Positions 8,110 through 18,866 are shown, counted from the first letter of the stretch. The stretch: DNA of 18,866 nt from Saccoglossus kowalevskii (GCF_000003605.2 NW_003130196.1:1-18866), one strand, 5' to 3'. Notes: a model not told the origin generated them from the letters alone. Translations and numbers: made by a program.

Positions 8110-9568
8110 TTTTCATTTTCTCTCTCTCAATTTTATCTTTTTCTCTCATTTTTATATCCCATTCTCATATTTTCTCTTCATAAAATATTTTACTTGCCCT
8201 CAAACTATTATTTTCACACTTTTTTCGCCAACAAATTTGTTTTGCCTTTCGAACCAATGACCACAAGAGGGCGCACCACCAAGCCGACGAACAACTTGAT
8301 TCGTCATCAGTGTCAATTTACCGTTAAATGCAGCCATTTTCAACACTTGTTTGTCACGGAAAATAAACCCAGTTTCTAAATATATCTTATTCTAGATTAT
8401 GGCGCTGTATTTTTTCCAATTTCTCACTGATATTTATTGGATTGCAAACACGGTGATATTAGAAGAAACCAACTTAAATAGTCTTTGATATCTGTTTATA
8501 CGTTTCAAAAATAATTCCAAGGTATTGTGTTTTTTGTTTTCATAAAAAAGATTACATCTGTGTAACATTTTTCGTTCTAGGAAACTACTACAAACTATGA
8601 TTAGAGTTATATCTACGTCTAGCCTAGTTAACTGTTATGAACTAAGATAACTGTATGTACGTCTAGCCTAGTTAACTGTTATGAACTAAGATAAATATAT
8701 GTTCATGAAGACTAGTTAACTATAATGAACAATGACAATTTTATTTCCGTCAGACCTCGTTAACTACTATAACTTATGATAAATATATATTCATGAGGAC
8801 GTGTTAACTATAATGAACTTTGCTAATTATATTTACGTCAGGCCTAGTAAACTACTATCAACTATTTTAATTATATATTCGTGAAGACCGGTTAACTACG
8901 ACGAACTATGCTAATTATATTTTTGTCAGACCTAGTTAACTACTTTAAACTATGGTAGTCATATGTACGCCAAGATCAGTTACCTAATATAAACTATAAT
9001 AATGTTATCTCCGTCAAGCCTAGTTAAGATCTATGGTAATTATATCTACAAATATATCTGCCCCTCTCACACACAGATAAACTATCTAAATTAAGGAGAT
9101 TCGCTACTCGTAAATATTAGCCGTGAATGAAGAATTGAAATAGGAGTTATATTAATAGACCTAGTATTCTCGTTACGTTAATGCATCGAACTACGGCACC
9201 CACAAAAATGTACCGCCCCACACAAATACAACAAAACAAAACAAACCAACTAAATTAAGGAGGTTCGCTACACATGTATTTATTTGTCATGCGTATGAGT
9301 TTTTAAGTCCAGGGCACACGACATCTAATATTTAAGCATGAAGCAATATGCAAATGAAACTAGGGTCAGAGTACAAATTTCCGACACAATGACTGTATAG
9401 TAGTCACTAGAAAAGGTGTTGACGGTGTTTGTGGCATTTTACCATCATTAGTCCGTTTCAGTTTTATATACGCCACATTTAGGAATTTTCCACACGATAT
9501 ATAGAACAAAAAAAGAAGAAACCTTGTCGACGCGATGTGATGTAGTGACTTAAATATGTGATACAGAT
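8110..9568 (+). other. Spacer 6
   Basis: No gene is present. The spacer has a short (CT)4C run, a CTCF-like motif at 8261-8274, sub-repeats at 8577-9049 and the same III/II mosaic flank as spacer 5 before gene 7. One sub-repeat (8661-8700) has the interior of its left neighbour (GTTATGAACTAAG) in place of its own sequence. CATAAAAAAGATTAC near 8541 is shared with spacer 3. Confidence 0.85.
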
Positions 9569-9687
9569 GCATACAGCCATACCACGTAGAATGCACCGGT
9601 TCTCGTCCGATCACCGAAGTTAAGCTGCGTCGGGCGTGGTTAGTACTTGCATGGGAGACCGGCTGGGAATACCACGTGTCGTAGGCT
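9569..9687 (+). rRNA. 5S rRNA: 5S rRNA copy 7, helix I double mutant (possible pseudogene)
   Basis: This gene is identical to copy 6, including the C3A and G7A changes that break two pairs of helix I. Its immediate 5' flank also shares private changes with that of copy 6: AACAAAAAAAGAAG near 9506 instead of AACAAAACAAGAAG, and GCATACAGCC. The two mutant genes are adjacent, so one is most simply a recent duplicate of the other by unequal crossing-over. A box 9618-9632, C box 9648-9665 and the T5 from 9687 are intact. Confidence 0.85.
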
Positions 9688-11151
9688 TTTTCATTTTCTC
9701 TCTCTCAATTTTATCTTTTTCTCTCATTTTTATATCCCATTCTCATATTTTCTCTTCATAAAATATTTTACTTGCCCTCAAACTATTATTTTCACACTTT
9801 TTTCGCCAACAAATTTGTTTTGCCTTTCGAACCAATGACCACAAGAGGGCGCACCACCAAGCCGACGAACAACTTGATTCGTCATCAGTGTCAATTTACC
9901 GTTAAATGCAGCCATTTTCAACACTTGTTTGTCACGGAAAATAAACCCAGTTTCTAAATATATCTTATTCTAGATTATGGCGCTGTATTTTTTCCAATTT
10001 CTCACTGATATTTATTGGATTGCAAACACGGTGATATTAGAAGAAACCAACTTAAATAGTCTTTGATATCTGTTTATACGTTTCAAAAATAATTCCAAGG
10101 TATTGTGTTTTTTGTTTTCATCAAAATGATTACATCTGTGTAACATTTTTCGTTCTAGGAAACTACTACAAACTATGATTAGAGTTATATCTACGTCTAG
10201 CCTAGTTAACTGTTATGAACTAAGATAACTGTATGTACGTCTAGCCTAGTTAACTACTATAAACTACGATAAATATATGTTCATGAAGACTAGTTAACTA
10301 TAATGAACAATGACAATTTTATTTCCGTCAGACCTCGTTAACTACTATAACTTATGATAAATATATATTCATGAGGACGTGTTAACTATAATGAACTTTG
10401 CTAATTATATTTACGTCAGGCCTAGTAAACTACTATCAACTATTTTAATTATATATTCGTGAAGACCGGTTAACTACGACGAACTATGCTAATTATATTT
10501 TTGTCAGACCTAGTTAACTACTTTAAACTATGGTAGTTATATGTACGCCAAGATCAGTTACCTAATATAAACTATAATAATGTTATCTCCGTCAAGCCTA
10601 GTTAAGATCTATGGTAATTATATCTACAAATATATCTGCCCCTCTCACACACAGATAAACTATCTAAATTAAGGAGATTCGCTACTCGTAAATATTAGCC
10701 GTGAATGAAGAATTGAAATAGGAGTTATATTAATAGACCTAGTATTCTCGTTACGTTAATGCATCGAACTACGGCACCCACAAAAATGTACCGCCCCACA
10801 CAAATACAACAAAACAAAACAAGCCAAACCAACTAAATTAAGAGGGTTCGCTTCACATGTATTTATTAGTCATGCGTACGAGTTTTGAAGTCCAGGGCAC
10901 GCGACATCTAATATTTAAGCATGAAGCAATATGCAAACGAAACTAGGGTCAGAGTACAAATTTCCGACACAATGGCTGTATAGTAGTCACTAGAAAAGGT
11001 GTTGACGGTGTTTGTGGCATTTTACCATCATTAGTCCGTTTCAGTTTTATATACGCCACATTTAGAAATTTTCCACACGATATATAGAACAAAACAAGAA
11101 GAAACCTTGTCGACGCGATGTGATGTAGTGACTTAAATATGTGATACAGAT
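9688..11151 (+). other. Spacer 7
   Basis: No gene is present. The spacer has a short (CT)4C run, a CTCF-like motif at 9839-9852, sub-repeats at 10155-10627 and a switch to a haplotype I flank (AAGCCAAACC near 10820) before gene 8. The extra length of this unit (1583 bp) comes largely from the longer A-rich AAGCCAAACC block of haplotype I. Confidence 0.85.
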
Positions 11152-11270
11152 GCCTACGGCCATACCACGTAGAATGCACCGGTTCTCGTCCGATCACCGA
11201 AGTTAAGCTGCGTCGGGCGTGGTTAGTACTTGCATGGGAGACCGGCTGGGAATACCACGTGTCGTAGGCT
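11152..11270 (+). rRNA. 5S rRNA: 5S ribosomal RNA, copy 8
   Basis: This is a 119-nt majority-type gene (T111). A box 11201-11215, C box 11231-11248 and the T5 from 11270 are intact. Its upstream flank is haplotype I, which elsewhere precedes the C111 genes 1 and 12. The flank and gene therefore have different affinities, and a recombination breakpoint probably lies between the shared AAATTTTCC flank variant and the 3' part of the gene. Confidence 0.98.
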
Positions 11271-12731
11271 TTTTCATTTTCTCTCTCTCTCAATTTTATC
11301 TTTTTCTCTCATTTTTATATCCCATTCTCATATTTTCTCTTCATAAAATATTTTACTTGCCCTCAAACTATTATTTTCACACTTTTTTCGCCAACAAATT
11401 TGTTTTGCCTTTCGAACCAATGACCACAAGAGGGCGCACCAGCAAGCCGACGAACAACTTGATTCGTCATCAGTGTCAATTTACCGTTAAATGCATCCAT
11501 TTTCAACACTTGTTTGTCACGGAAAATAAACACAGTTTCTAAATATATCTTATTCTAGATTATGGCGCTGTATTTTTTCCAATTTCTCACTGATATTTGT
11601 TGGATTGCAAACACGGTGATATTAGAAGAAACCAACTTGAATAGTCTTTGATATCTGTTTATACGTTTCAAAAATAATTCCAAGGTATTGTGTTTTTTGT
11701 TTTCATAAAAATGATTACATCTGTGTAACATTTTTCGTTCTAGGAAACTACTACAAACTATGATTAGAGTTATATCTACGTCTAGCCTAGTTAACTGTTA
11801 TGAACTAAGATAACTGTATGTACGTCTAGCCTAGTTAACTACTATAAACTACGATAAATATATGTTCATGAAGACTAGTTAACAATAATGAACAATGACA
11901 ATTGTATTTCCGTCAGACCTCGTTAACTACTATAACTTATGATAAATATATATTCATGAGGACGTGTTAACTATAATGAACTTTGCTAATTATATTTACG
12001 TCAGGCCTAGTAAACTACTATCAACTATTTTAATTATATATTCGTGAAGACCGGTTAACTACGACGAACTATGCTAATTATATTTTTGTCAGACCTAGTT
12101 AACTACTTTAAACTATGGTAGTTATATGTACGCCAAGATCAGTTACCTAATATAAACTATAATAATGTTATCTCCGTCAAGCCTAGTTAAGATCTATGGT
12201 AATTATATCTACAAATATATCTGCCCCTCTCACACACAGATAAACTATCTAAATTAAGGAGATTCGCTACTCGTAAATATTAGCCGTGAATGAAGAATTG
12301 AAATAGGAGTTATATTAATAGACCTAGTATTCTCGTTACGTTAATGCATCGAACTACGGCACCCACAAAAATGTACCGCCCCACACAAATACAACAAAAC
12401 AAAACAAACCAACTAAATTAAGGAGGTTCGCTACACATGTATTTATTTGTCATGCGTATGAGTTTTTAAGTCCAGGGCACACGACATCTAATATTTAAGC
12501 ATGAAGCAATATGCAAATGAAACTAGGGTCAGAGTACAAATTTCCGACACAATGACTGTATAGTAGTCACTAGAAAAGGTGTTGACGGTGTTTGTGGCAT
12601 TTTACCATCATTAGTCCGTTTCAGTTTTATATACGCCACATTTAGAAATTCTCCACACGATATATAGAACAAAACAAGAAGAAACCTTGTCGACGCGATG
12701 TGATGTAGTGACTTAAATATGTGACACAGAT
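11271..12731 (+). other. Spacer 8
   Basis: No gene is present. The spacer has a long (CT)5C run, a CTCF-like motif at 11424-11437, sub-repeats at 11740-12212 and a haplotype III flank before gene 9. It shares with spacer 11 only: ATATTTGTTGG near 11594, CAACTTGAATAG near 11635 and AGTTAACAATAATG near 11877. AAACACAG near 11528 is shared with spacers 11 and 12. Confidence 0.85.
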
Positions 12732-12850
12732 GCCTACGGCCATACCACGTAGAATGCACCGGTTCTCGTCCGATCACCGAAGTTAAGCTGCGTCGGGCGT
12801 GGTTAGTACTTGCATGGGAGACCGGCTGGGAATACCACGTGTCGTAGGCT
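12732..12850 (+). rRNA. 5S rRNA: 5S ribosomal RNA, copy 9
   Basis: This is a 119-nt majority-type 5S gene with intact helix I, A box (12781-12795), C box (12811-12828) and T5 terminator from 12850. The flank is haplotype III with GTGACACAGAT immediately upstream, a T-to-C change at -8 shared with gene 10. Confidence 0.98.
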
Positions 12851-14309
12851 TTTTCATTTTCTCTCTCTCAATTTTATCTTTTTCTCTCATTTTTACATCC
12901 CATTCTCATATTTTCTCTTCATAAAATATTTTACTTGCCCTCAAACTATTATTTTCACACTTTTTTCGCCAACAAATTTGTTTTGCCTTTCGAACCAATG
13001 ACCACAAGAGGGCGCACCACCAAGCCGACGAACAACTTGATTCGTCATCAGTGTCAATTTACCGTTAAATGCAGCCATTTTCAACACTTGTTTGTCACGG
13101 AAAATAAACCCAGTTTCTAAATATATCTTATTCTAGATTATGGCGCTGTATTTTTTCCAATTTCTCACTGATATTTATTGGATTGCAAACACGGTGATAT
13201 TAGAAGAAACCAACTTAAATAGTCTTTGATATCTGTTTATACGGTTCAAAAATAATTCCAAGGTATTGTGTTTTTTGTTTTCATAAAAATGATTACATCT
13301 GTGTAACATTTTTCGTTCTAGGAAACTACTACAAACTATGATTAGAGTTATATCTACGTCTAGCCTAGTTAACTGTTATGAACTAAGATAACTGTATGTA
13401 CGTCTAGCCTAGTTAACTACTATAAACTACGATAAATATATGTTCATGAAGACTAGTTAACTATAATGAACAATGACAATTTTATTTCCGTCAGACCTCG
13501 TTAACTACTATAACTTATGATAAATATATATTCATGAGGACGTGTTAACTATAATGAACTTTGCTAATTATATTTACGTCAGGCCTAGTAAACTACTATC
13601 AACTATTTTAATTATATATTCGTGAAGACCGGTTAACTACGACGAACTATGCTAATTATATTTTTGTCAGACCTAGTTAACTACTTTAAACTATGGTAGT
13701 TATATGTACGCCAAGATCAGTTACCTAATATAAACTATAATAATGTTATCTCCGTCAAGCCTAGTTAAGATCTATGGTAATTATATCTACAAATATATCT
13801 GCCCCTCTCACACACAGATAAACTATCTAAATTAAGGAGATTCGCTACTCGTAAATATTAGCCGTGAATGAAGAATTGAAATAGAAGTTATATTAATAGA
13901 CCTAGTATTCTCGTTACGTTAATACATCGAACTACGGCACCCACTAAAATGTACCGCCCCACACAAATACAACAAAACAAAACAAACCAACTAAATTAAG
14001 AGGGTTCGCTACACATGTATTTATTTGTCATGCGTACGAGTTTTTAAGTCCAGGGCACACGACATCTAATATTTAAGCATGAAGCAATATGCAAATGAAA
14101 CTAGGGTCAGAGTACAAATTTCCGACACAATGACTGTATAGTAGTCACTAGAAAAGGTGTTGACGGTGTTTGTAGCATTTTACCATCATTAGTCCGTTTC
14201 AGTTTTATATACGCCACATTTAGGAATTTTCCACACGATATATAGAACAAAACAAGAAGAAACCTTGTCGACGCGATGTGATGTAGTGACTTAAATATGT
14301 GACACAGAT
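12851..14309 (+). other. Spacer 9
   Basis: No gene is present. The spacer has a short (CT)4C run, a CTCF-like motif at 13002-13015, sub-repeats at 13318-13790 and a haplotype II flank before gene 10. TTTTTACATCCC near 12890 is shared with spacer 4. It has private changes ATACGGTTC near 13240 and TTAATACATCG near 13919. Confidence 0.85.
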
Positions 14310-14428
14310 GCCTACGGCCATACCACGTAGAATGCACCGGTTCTCGTCCGATCACCGAAGTTAAGCTGCGTCGGGCGTGGTTAGTACTTGCATGGGAGAC
14401 CGGCTGGGAATACCACGTGTCGTAGGCT
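14310..14428 (+). rRNA. 5S rRNA: 5S ribosomal RNA, copy 10
   Basis: This is a 119-nt majority-type 5S gene. Helix I, A box (14359-14373), C box (14389-14406) and the T5 from 14428 are intact. The distal flank is haplotype II, but its last bases (GTGACACAGAT) match those of gene 9. Confidence 0.98.
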
Positions 14429-15887
14429 TTTTCATTTTCTCTCTCTCAATTTTATCTTTTTCTCTCATTTTTATATCCCATTCTCATATTTTCTCTTCAT
14501 AAAATATTTTACTTGCCCTCAAACTATTATTTTCACACTTTTTTCGCCAACAAATTTGTTTTGCCTTTCGAACCAATGACCACAAGAGGGCGCACCAGCA
14601 AGCCGACGAACAACTTGATTCGTCATCAGTGTCAATTTACCGTTAATCGCAGCCATTTTCAACACTTGTTTGTCACGGAAAATAAACCCAGTTTCTAAAT
14701 ATATCTTATTCTAGATTATGGCGCTGTATTTTTTCCAATTTCTCACTGATATTTATTGGATTGCAAACACGGTGATATTAGAAGAAACCAACTGAAATAG
14801 TCTTTGATATCTGTTTATACGTTTCAAAAATAATTCCAAGGTATTGTGTTTTTTGTTTTCATAAAAATGATTACATCTGTGTAACATTTTTCGTTCTAGG
14901 AAACTACTACAAACTATGATTAGAGCTATATCTACGTCTAGCCTAGTTAACTGTTATGAACTAAGATAACTGTATGTACGTCTAGCCTAGTTAACTACTA
15001 TAAACTACGATAAATATATGTTCATGAAGACTAGTTAACTATAATGAACAATGACAATTTTATCTCCGTCAGACCTCGTTAACTACTATAACTTATGATA
15101 AATATATATTCATGAGGACGTGTTAACTATAATGAACTTTGCTAATTATATTTACGTCAGGCCTAGTAAACTACTATCAACTATTTTAATTATATATTCG
15201 TGAAGACCGGTTAACTACGACGAACTATGCTAATTATATTTTTGTCAGACCTAGTTAACTACTTTAAACTATGGTAGTTATATGTACGCCAAGATCAGTT
15301 ACCTAATATAAACTATAATAATGTTATCTCCGTCAAGCCTAGTTAAGATCTATGGTAATTATATCTTCAAATATATCTGCCCCTCTCACACACAGATAAA
15401 CTATCTAAATTAAGGAGATTCGCTACTCGTAAATATTAGCCGTGAATGAAGAATTGAAATAGAAGTTATATTAATAGACCTAGTATTCTCGTTACGTTAA
15501 TGCATCGAACTACGGCACCCACTAAAATGTACCGCCCCACACAAATACAACAAAACAAAACAAACCAACTAAATTAAGAGGGTTCGCTACACATGTATTT
15601 ATTTGTCATGCGTACGAGTTTTTAAGTCCAGGGCACACGACATCTAATATTTAAGCATGAAGCAATATGCAAACGAAACTAGGGTCAGAGTACACATTTC
15701 CGACACAATGACTGTATAGTAGTCACTAGAAAAGGTGTTGACGGTGTTTGTAGCATTTTACCATCATTAGTCCGTTTCAGTTTTATATACGCCACATTTA
15801 GGAATTTTCCACACGATATATAGAACAAAACAAGAAGAAACCTTGTCGATGCGATGTGATGTAGTGACTTAAATATGTGATGCAGAT
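14429..15887 (+). other. Spacer 10
   Basis: No gene is present. The spacer has a short (CT)4C run, a CTCF-like motif at 14580-14593, sub-repeats at 14896-15368 and a haplotype II flank before gene 11. AATCGCAGCC near 14646 is intermediate between the AATCGCATCC of spacer 3 and the common AAATGCAGCC. AACTGAAATAG near 14791 is private. Confidence 0.85.
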
Positions 15888-16006
15888 GCCTACGGCCATA
15901 CCACGTAGAATGCACCGGTTCTCGTCCGATCACCGAAGTTAAGCTGCGTCGGGCGTGGTTAGTACTTGCATGGGAGACCGGCTGGGAATACCACGTGTCG
16001 TAGGCT
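15888..16006 (+). rRNA. 5S rRNA: 5S ribosomal RNA, copy 11
   Basis: This is a 119-nt majority-type 5S gene with intact A box (15937-15951), C box (15967-15984) and T5 terminator from 16006. The flank is haplotype II and shares GTCGATGCGATG and TACACATTTCC with the flank of gene 2. GTGATGCAGAT just upstream is private. Confidence 0.98.
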
Positions 16007-17472
16007 TTTTCATTTTCTCTCTCTCAATTTTATCTTTTTCTCTCATTTTTATATCCCATTCTCATATTTTCTCTTCATAAAATATTTTACTTGCCCTCAA
16101 ACTATTATTTTCACACTTTTTTCGCCAACAAATTTGTTTTGCCTTTCGAACCAATGACCACAAGAGGGCGCACCAGCAAGCCGACGAACAACTTGATTCG
16201 TCATCAGTGTCAATTTACCGTTAAATGCAGCCATTTTCAACACTTGTTTGTCACGGAAAATAAACACAGTTTCTAAATATATCTTATTCTAGATTATGGC
16301 GCTGTATTTTTTCCAATTTCTCACTGATATTTGTTGGATTGCAAACACGGTGATATTAGAAGAAACCAACTTGAATAGTCTTTGATATCTGTTTATACGT
16401 TTCAAAAATAATTCCAAGGTATTGTGTTTTTTGTTTTCATAAAAATGATTACATCTGTGTAACATTTTTCGTTCTAGGAAACTACTACAAACTATGATTA
16501 GAGTTATATCTACGTCTAGCCTAGTTAACTGTTATGAACTAAGATAACTGTATGTACGTCTAGCCTAGTTAACTACTATAAACTACGATAAATATATGTT
16601 CATGAAGACTAGTTAACAATAATGAACAATGACAATTATATTTCCGTCAGACCTCGTTAACTACTATAACTTATGATAAATATATATTCATGAGGACGTG
16701 TTAACTATAATGAACTTTGCTAATTATATTTACGTCAGGCCTAGTAAACTACTATCAACTATTTTAATTATATATTCGTGAAGACCGGTTAACTACGACG
16801 AACTATGCTAATTATATTTTTGTCAGACCTAGTTAACTACTTTATACTATGGTAGTTATATGTACGCCAAGATCAGTTACCTAATATAAACTATAATAAT
16901 GTTATCTCCGTCAAGCCTAGTTAAGATCTATGGTAATTATATCTACAAATATATCTGCCCCTCTCACACACAGATAAACTAACTAAATTAAGGAGATTCG
17001 CTCCACGTAAATATTAGCCGTGAATGAAGAATTGAAATAGGAGTTATATTAATAGACCTACTATTCTGTTACGTTAATGCATCGAACTACGGCACCCACA
17101 AAAATGTACCGCCCCACACAAATACAACAAAACAAAACAAGCCAAACCAACTATATTAAGAGGGTTCGCTTCACATGTATTTATTAGTCATGCGTACGAA
17201 AGTTTTGAAGTCCAGGGCAAGCGACATCTAATATTTAAGCATGAAGCAATATGCAAACGAAACTAGGGTCAGAGTACATATTTCCGACACAATGGCTGTA
17301 TAGTAGTCACTAGAAAAGGTGTGACGGTGGTTTGTGGCATTTTACCATCATTAGTCCGGTTTCAGTTTTATATACGCCACATTTAGAAATTTTCCACACG
17401 ATATATAGAACAAAACAAGAAGAAACCTTGTCGACGCGATGTGATGTAGTGACTTAAATATGTGATACAGAT
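16007..17472 (+). other. Spacer 11, with an indel-rich distal end
   Basis: No gene is present. The spacer has a short (CT)4C run, a CTCF-like motif at 16158-16171, sub-repeats at 16474-16946 and a haplotype I flank before gene 12. It resembles spacer 8 (ATATTTGTTGG, CAACTTGAATAG, AGTTAACAATAATG). From about 16980 to the gene it has many private single-base changes and indels: AACTAACTAAATT, CGCTCCACG, CTACTATTCTGTT, TACGAAAGTTTT, GTGTGACGGTGG and GTCCGGTTTC. A local consensus error is possible. Confidence 0.8.
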
Positions 17473-17592
17473 GCCTACGGCCCATACCACGTAGAATGCA
17501 CCGGTTCTCGTCCGATCACCGAAGTTAAGCTGCGTCGGGCGTGGTTAGTACTTGCATGGGAGACCGGCTGGGAATACCACGTGCCGTAGGCT
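17473..17592 (+). rRNA. 5S rRNA: 5S ribosomal RNA, copy 12 (C111 variant, +1 C)
   Basis: This 5S gene is 120 nt because of one extra C after helix I (GGCCCATACC where all others have GGCCATACC). It falls in loop A between helices I and II. Otherwise it matches copy 1, including C111 and a perfectly complementary helix I. The A box (17523-17537), C box (17553-17570) and T5 from 17592 are intact. The insertion lies at the end of a 500-bp stretch with several other one-base indels, so a sequencing or assembly error is as likely as a true mutation. Confidence 0.93.
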
Positions 17593-18866
17593 TTTTCATT
17601 ATCTCTCTCTCAATTTTATCTTTTTCTCTCATTTTCACATCCCATTTTCATATTTTCTCTTCATAAAATATTTTACTTGCCCTCAAACTATTATTTTCAC
17701 ACTTTTTTTGCCAACAAATTTGTTTTGCCTTTCGAACCAATGACCACAAGAGGGCGCACCAGCAAGCCGACGAACAACTTGATTCGTCATCAGTGTCAAT
17801 TTACCGTTAAATGCAGCCATTTTCAACACTTGTTTGTCACGGAAAATAAACACAGTTTCTAAATATATCTTATTCTAGATTATGGCGCTGTATTTTTTCC
17901 AATTTCTCACTGATATTTATTGGATTGCAAACACGGTGATATTAGAAGAAACCAACTTAAATAGTCTTTGATATCTGTTTATACGTTTCAAAAATAATTC
18001 CAAGGTATTGTGTTTTTTGTTTTCATAAAAATGATTACATCTGTGTAACATTTTTCGTTCTAGGAAACTACTACAAACTATGATTAGAGTTATATCTACG
18101 TCTAGCCTAGTTAACTGTTATGAACTAAGATAACTGTATGTACGTCTAGCCTAGTTAACTACTATAAACTACGATAAATATATGTTCATGAAGACTAGTT
18201 AACTATAATGAACAATGACAATTTTATTTCCGTCAGACCTCGTTAACTACTATAGCTTATGATAAATATATATTCATGAGGACGTGTTAACTATAATGAA
18301 CTTTGCTAATTATATTTACGTCAGGCCTAGTAAACTACTATCAACTATTTTAATTATATATTCGTGAAGACCGGTTAACTACGACGAACTATGCTAATTA
18401 TATTTTTGTCAGACCTAGTTAACTACTTTAAACTATGGTAGTTATATGTACGCCAAGATCAGTTACCTAATATAAACTATAATAATGTTATCTCCGTCAA
18501 GCCTAGTTAAGATCTATGGTAATTATATCTACAAATATATCTGCCCCTCTCACACACAGATAAACTATCTAAATTAAGGAGATTCGCTACTCGTAAATAT
18601 TAGCCGTGAATGAAGAATTGAAATAGAAGTTATATTAATAGACCTAGTATTCTCGTTACGTTAATGCATCGAACTACGGCACCCACTAAAATGTACCGCC
18701 CCACACAAATACAACAAAACAAAACAAACCAACTAAATTAAGAGGGTTCGCTACACATGTATTTATTTGTCATGCGTACGAGTTTTTAAGTCCAGGGCAC
18801 ACGACATCTAATATTTAAGCATGAAGCAATATGCAAACGAAACTAGGGTCAGAGTACACATTCCGA
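17593..18866 (+). other. Spacer 12, truncated by the window end
   Basis: No gene is present. The spacer has a short (CT)4C run, a CTCF-like motif at 17744-17757, sub-repeats at 18060-18532 and a haplotype II flank that stops about 190 bp before the expected next gene. The first 150 bp match the region after gene 1 (CATTATCTC, TTTTCACATCCC, CATTTTCATATT, TTTTTTTGCC), but it does not have the 245-bp deletion of spacer 1. The last bases read ACACATTCCGA with one T fewer than related flanks, perhaps an end artefact. Confidence 0.85.

Larger units (their letters stand above)
1..18866 (+). repeat. 5S rDNA tandem array, 12 genes head to tail
   Basis: The whole window is a direct tandem repeat. 5S genes begin at 342, 1675, 3254, 4834, 6412, 7991, 9569, 11152, 12732, 14310, 15888 and 17473, all on the + strand. 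Start-to-start distances are 1333, 1579, 1580, 1578, 1579, 1578, 1583, 1580, 1578, 1578 and 1585 bp. The window opens inside a spacer and closes inside another, about 190 bp short of where a thirteenth gene would begin. Spacers are nearly as similar between units as the genes are, which is the signature of concerted evolution by unequal crossing-over and gene conversion. No other gene family is interleaved. The array probably continues beyond both ends. Confidence 0.97.

Overview
The window is one head-to-tail tandem array of eukaryotic 5S ribosomal RNA genes. Twelve 5S genes lie on the + strand, each about 119 nt long. They are separated by long, AT-rich, near-identical non-transcribed spacers. 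The repeat period is 1578-1585 bp, except for the first complete unit, which is 1333 bp. There is no convincing protein-coding gene: every longer ORF recurs in each unit and runs through 5S sequence or low-complexity spacer.

Organism: an animal, most likely an invertebrate. The 5S core (CTCGTCCGATCACCGAAG followed by TTAAGC, then TTAGTACTTGCATGGGAGAC) has the invertebrate-metazoan form. It differs from the vertebrate type (CTCGTCTGATCTCGGAAG) and from the plant type. I cannot place it to phylum. The array is purely 5S: I see no linked snRNA, spliced-leader, tRNA or histone gene.

Layout of each unit: (1) the 5S gene with an internal A box, intermediate element and C box; (2) a T5 Pol III terminator; (3) a pyrimidine-rich stretch with a short (CT)n run of variable length; (4) a GC-richer island with a CTCF-like motif, a YY1-like motif on the - strand and a small antisense ORF; (5) about 180 bp of unique AT-rich sequence; (6) about 470 bp of degenerate sub-repeats of about 41-47 bp, many with a GTTAACTA-type core, arranged partly as 88-bp dimers; (7) about 520 bp of 5' flank leading to the next gene.

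Variation between units is structured. Three 5'-flank haplotypes alternate along the array (I, II, III, III, II, III, III, I, III, II, II, I, II). Genes 1 and 12 share one gene variant, genes 6 and 7 share a two-mutation probable 5S pseudogene form, and gene 12 has a one-base insertion inside a cluster of indels that may be assembly error. Unit 1 lacks about 245 bp of spacer. These patterns fit concerted evolution by unequal crossing-over and short gene-conversion tracts. I found no previously undescribed functional system. The most interesting points are the haplotype mosaic, the paired mutant 5S genes and the architectural-protein-like motifs in every spacer.
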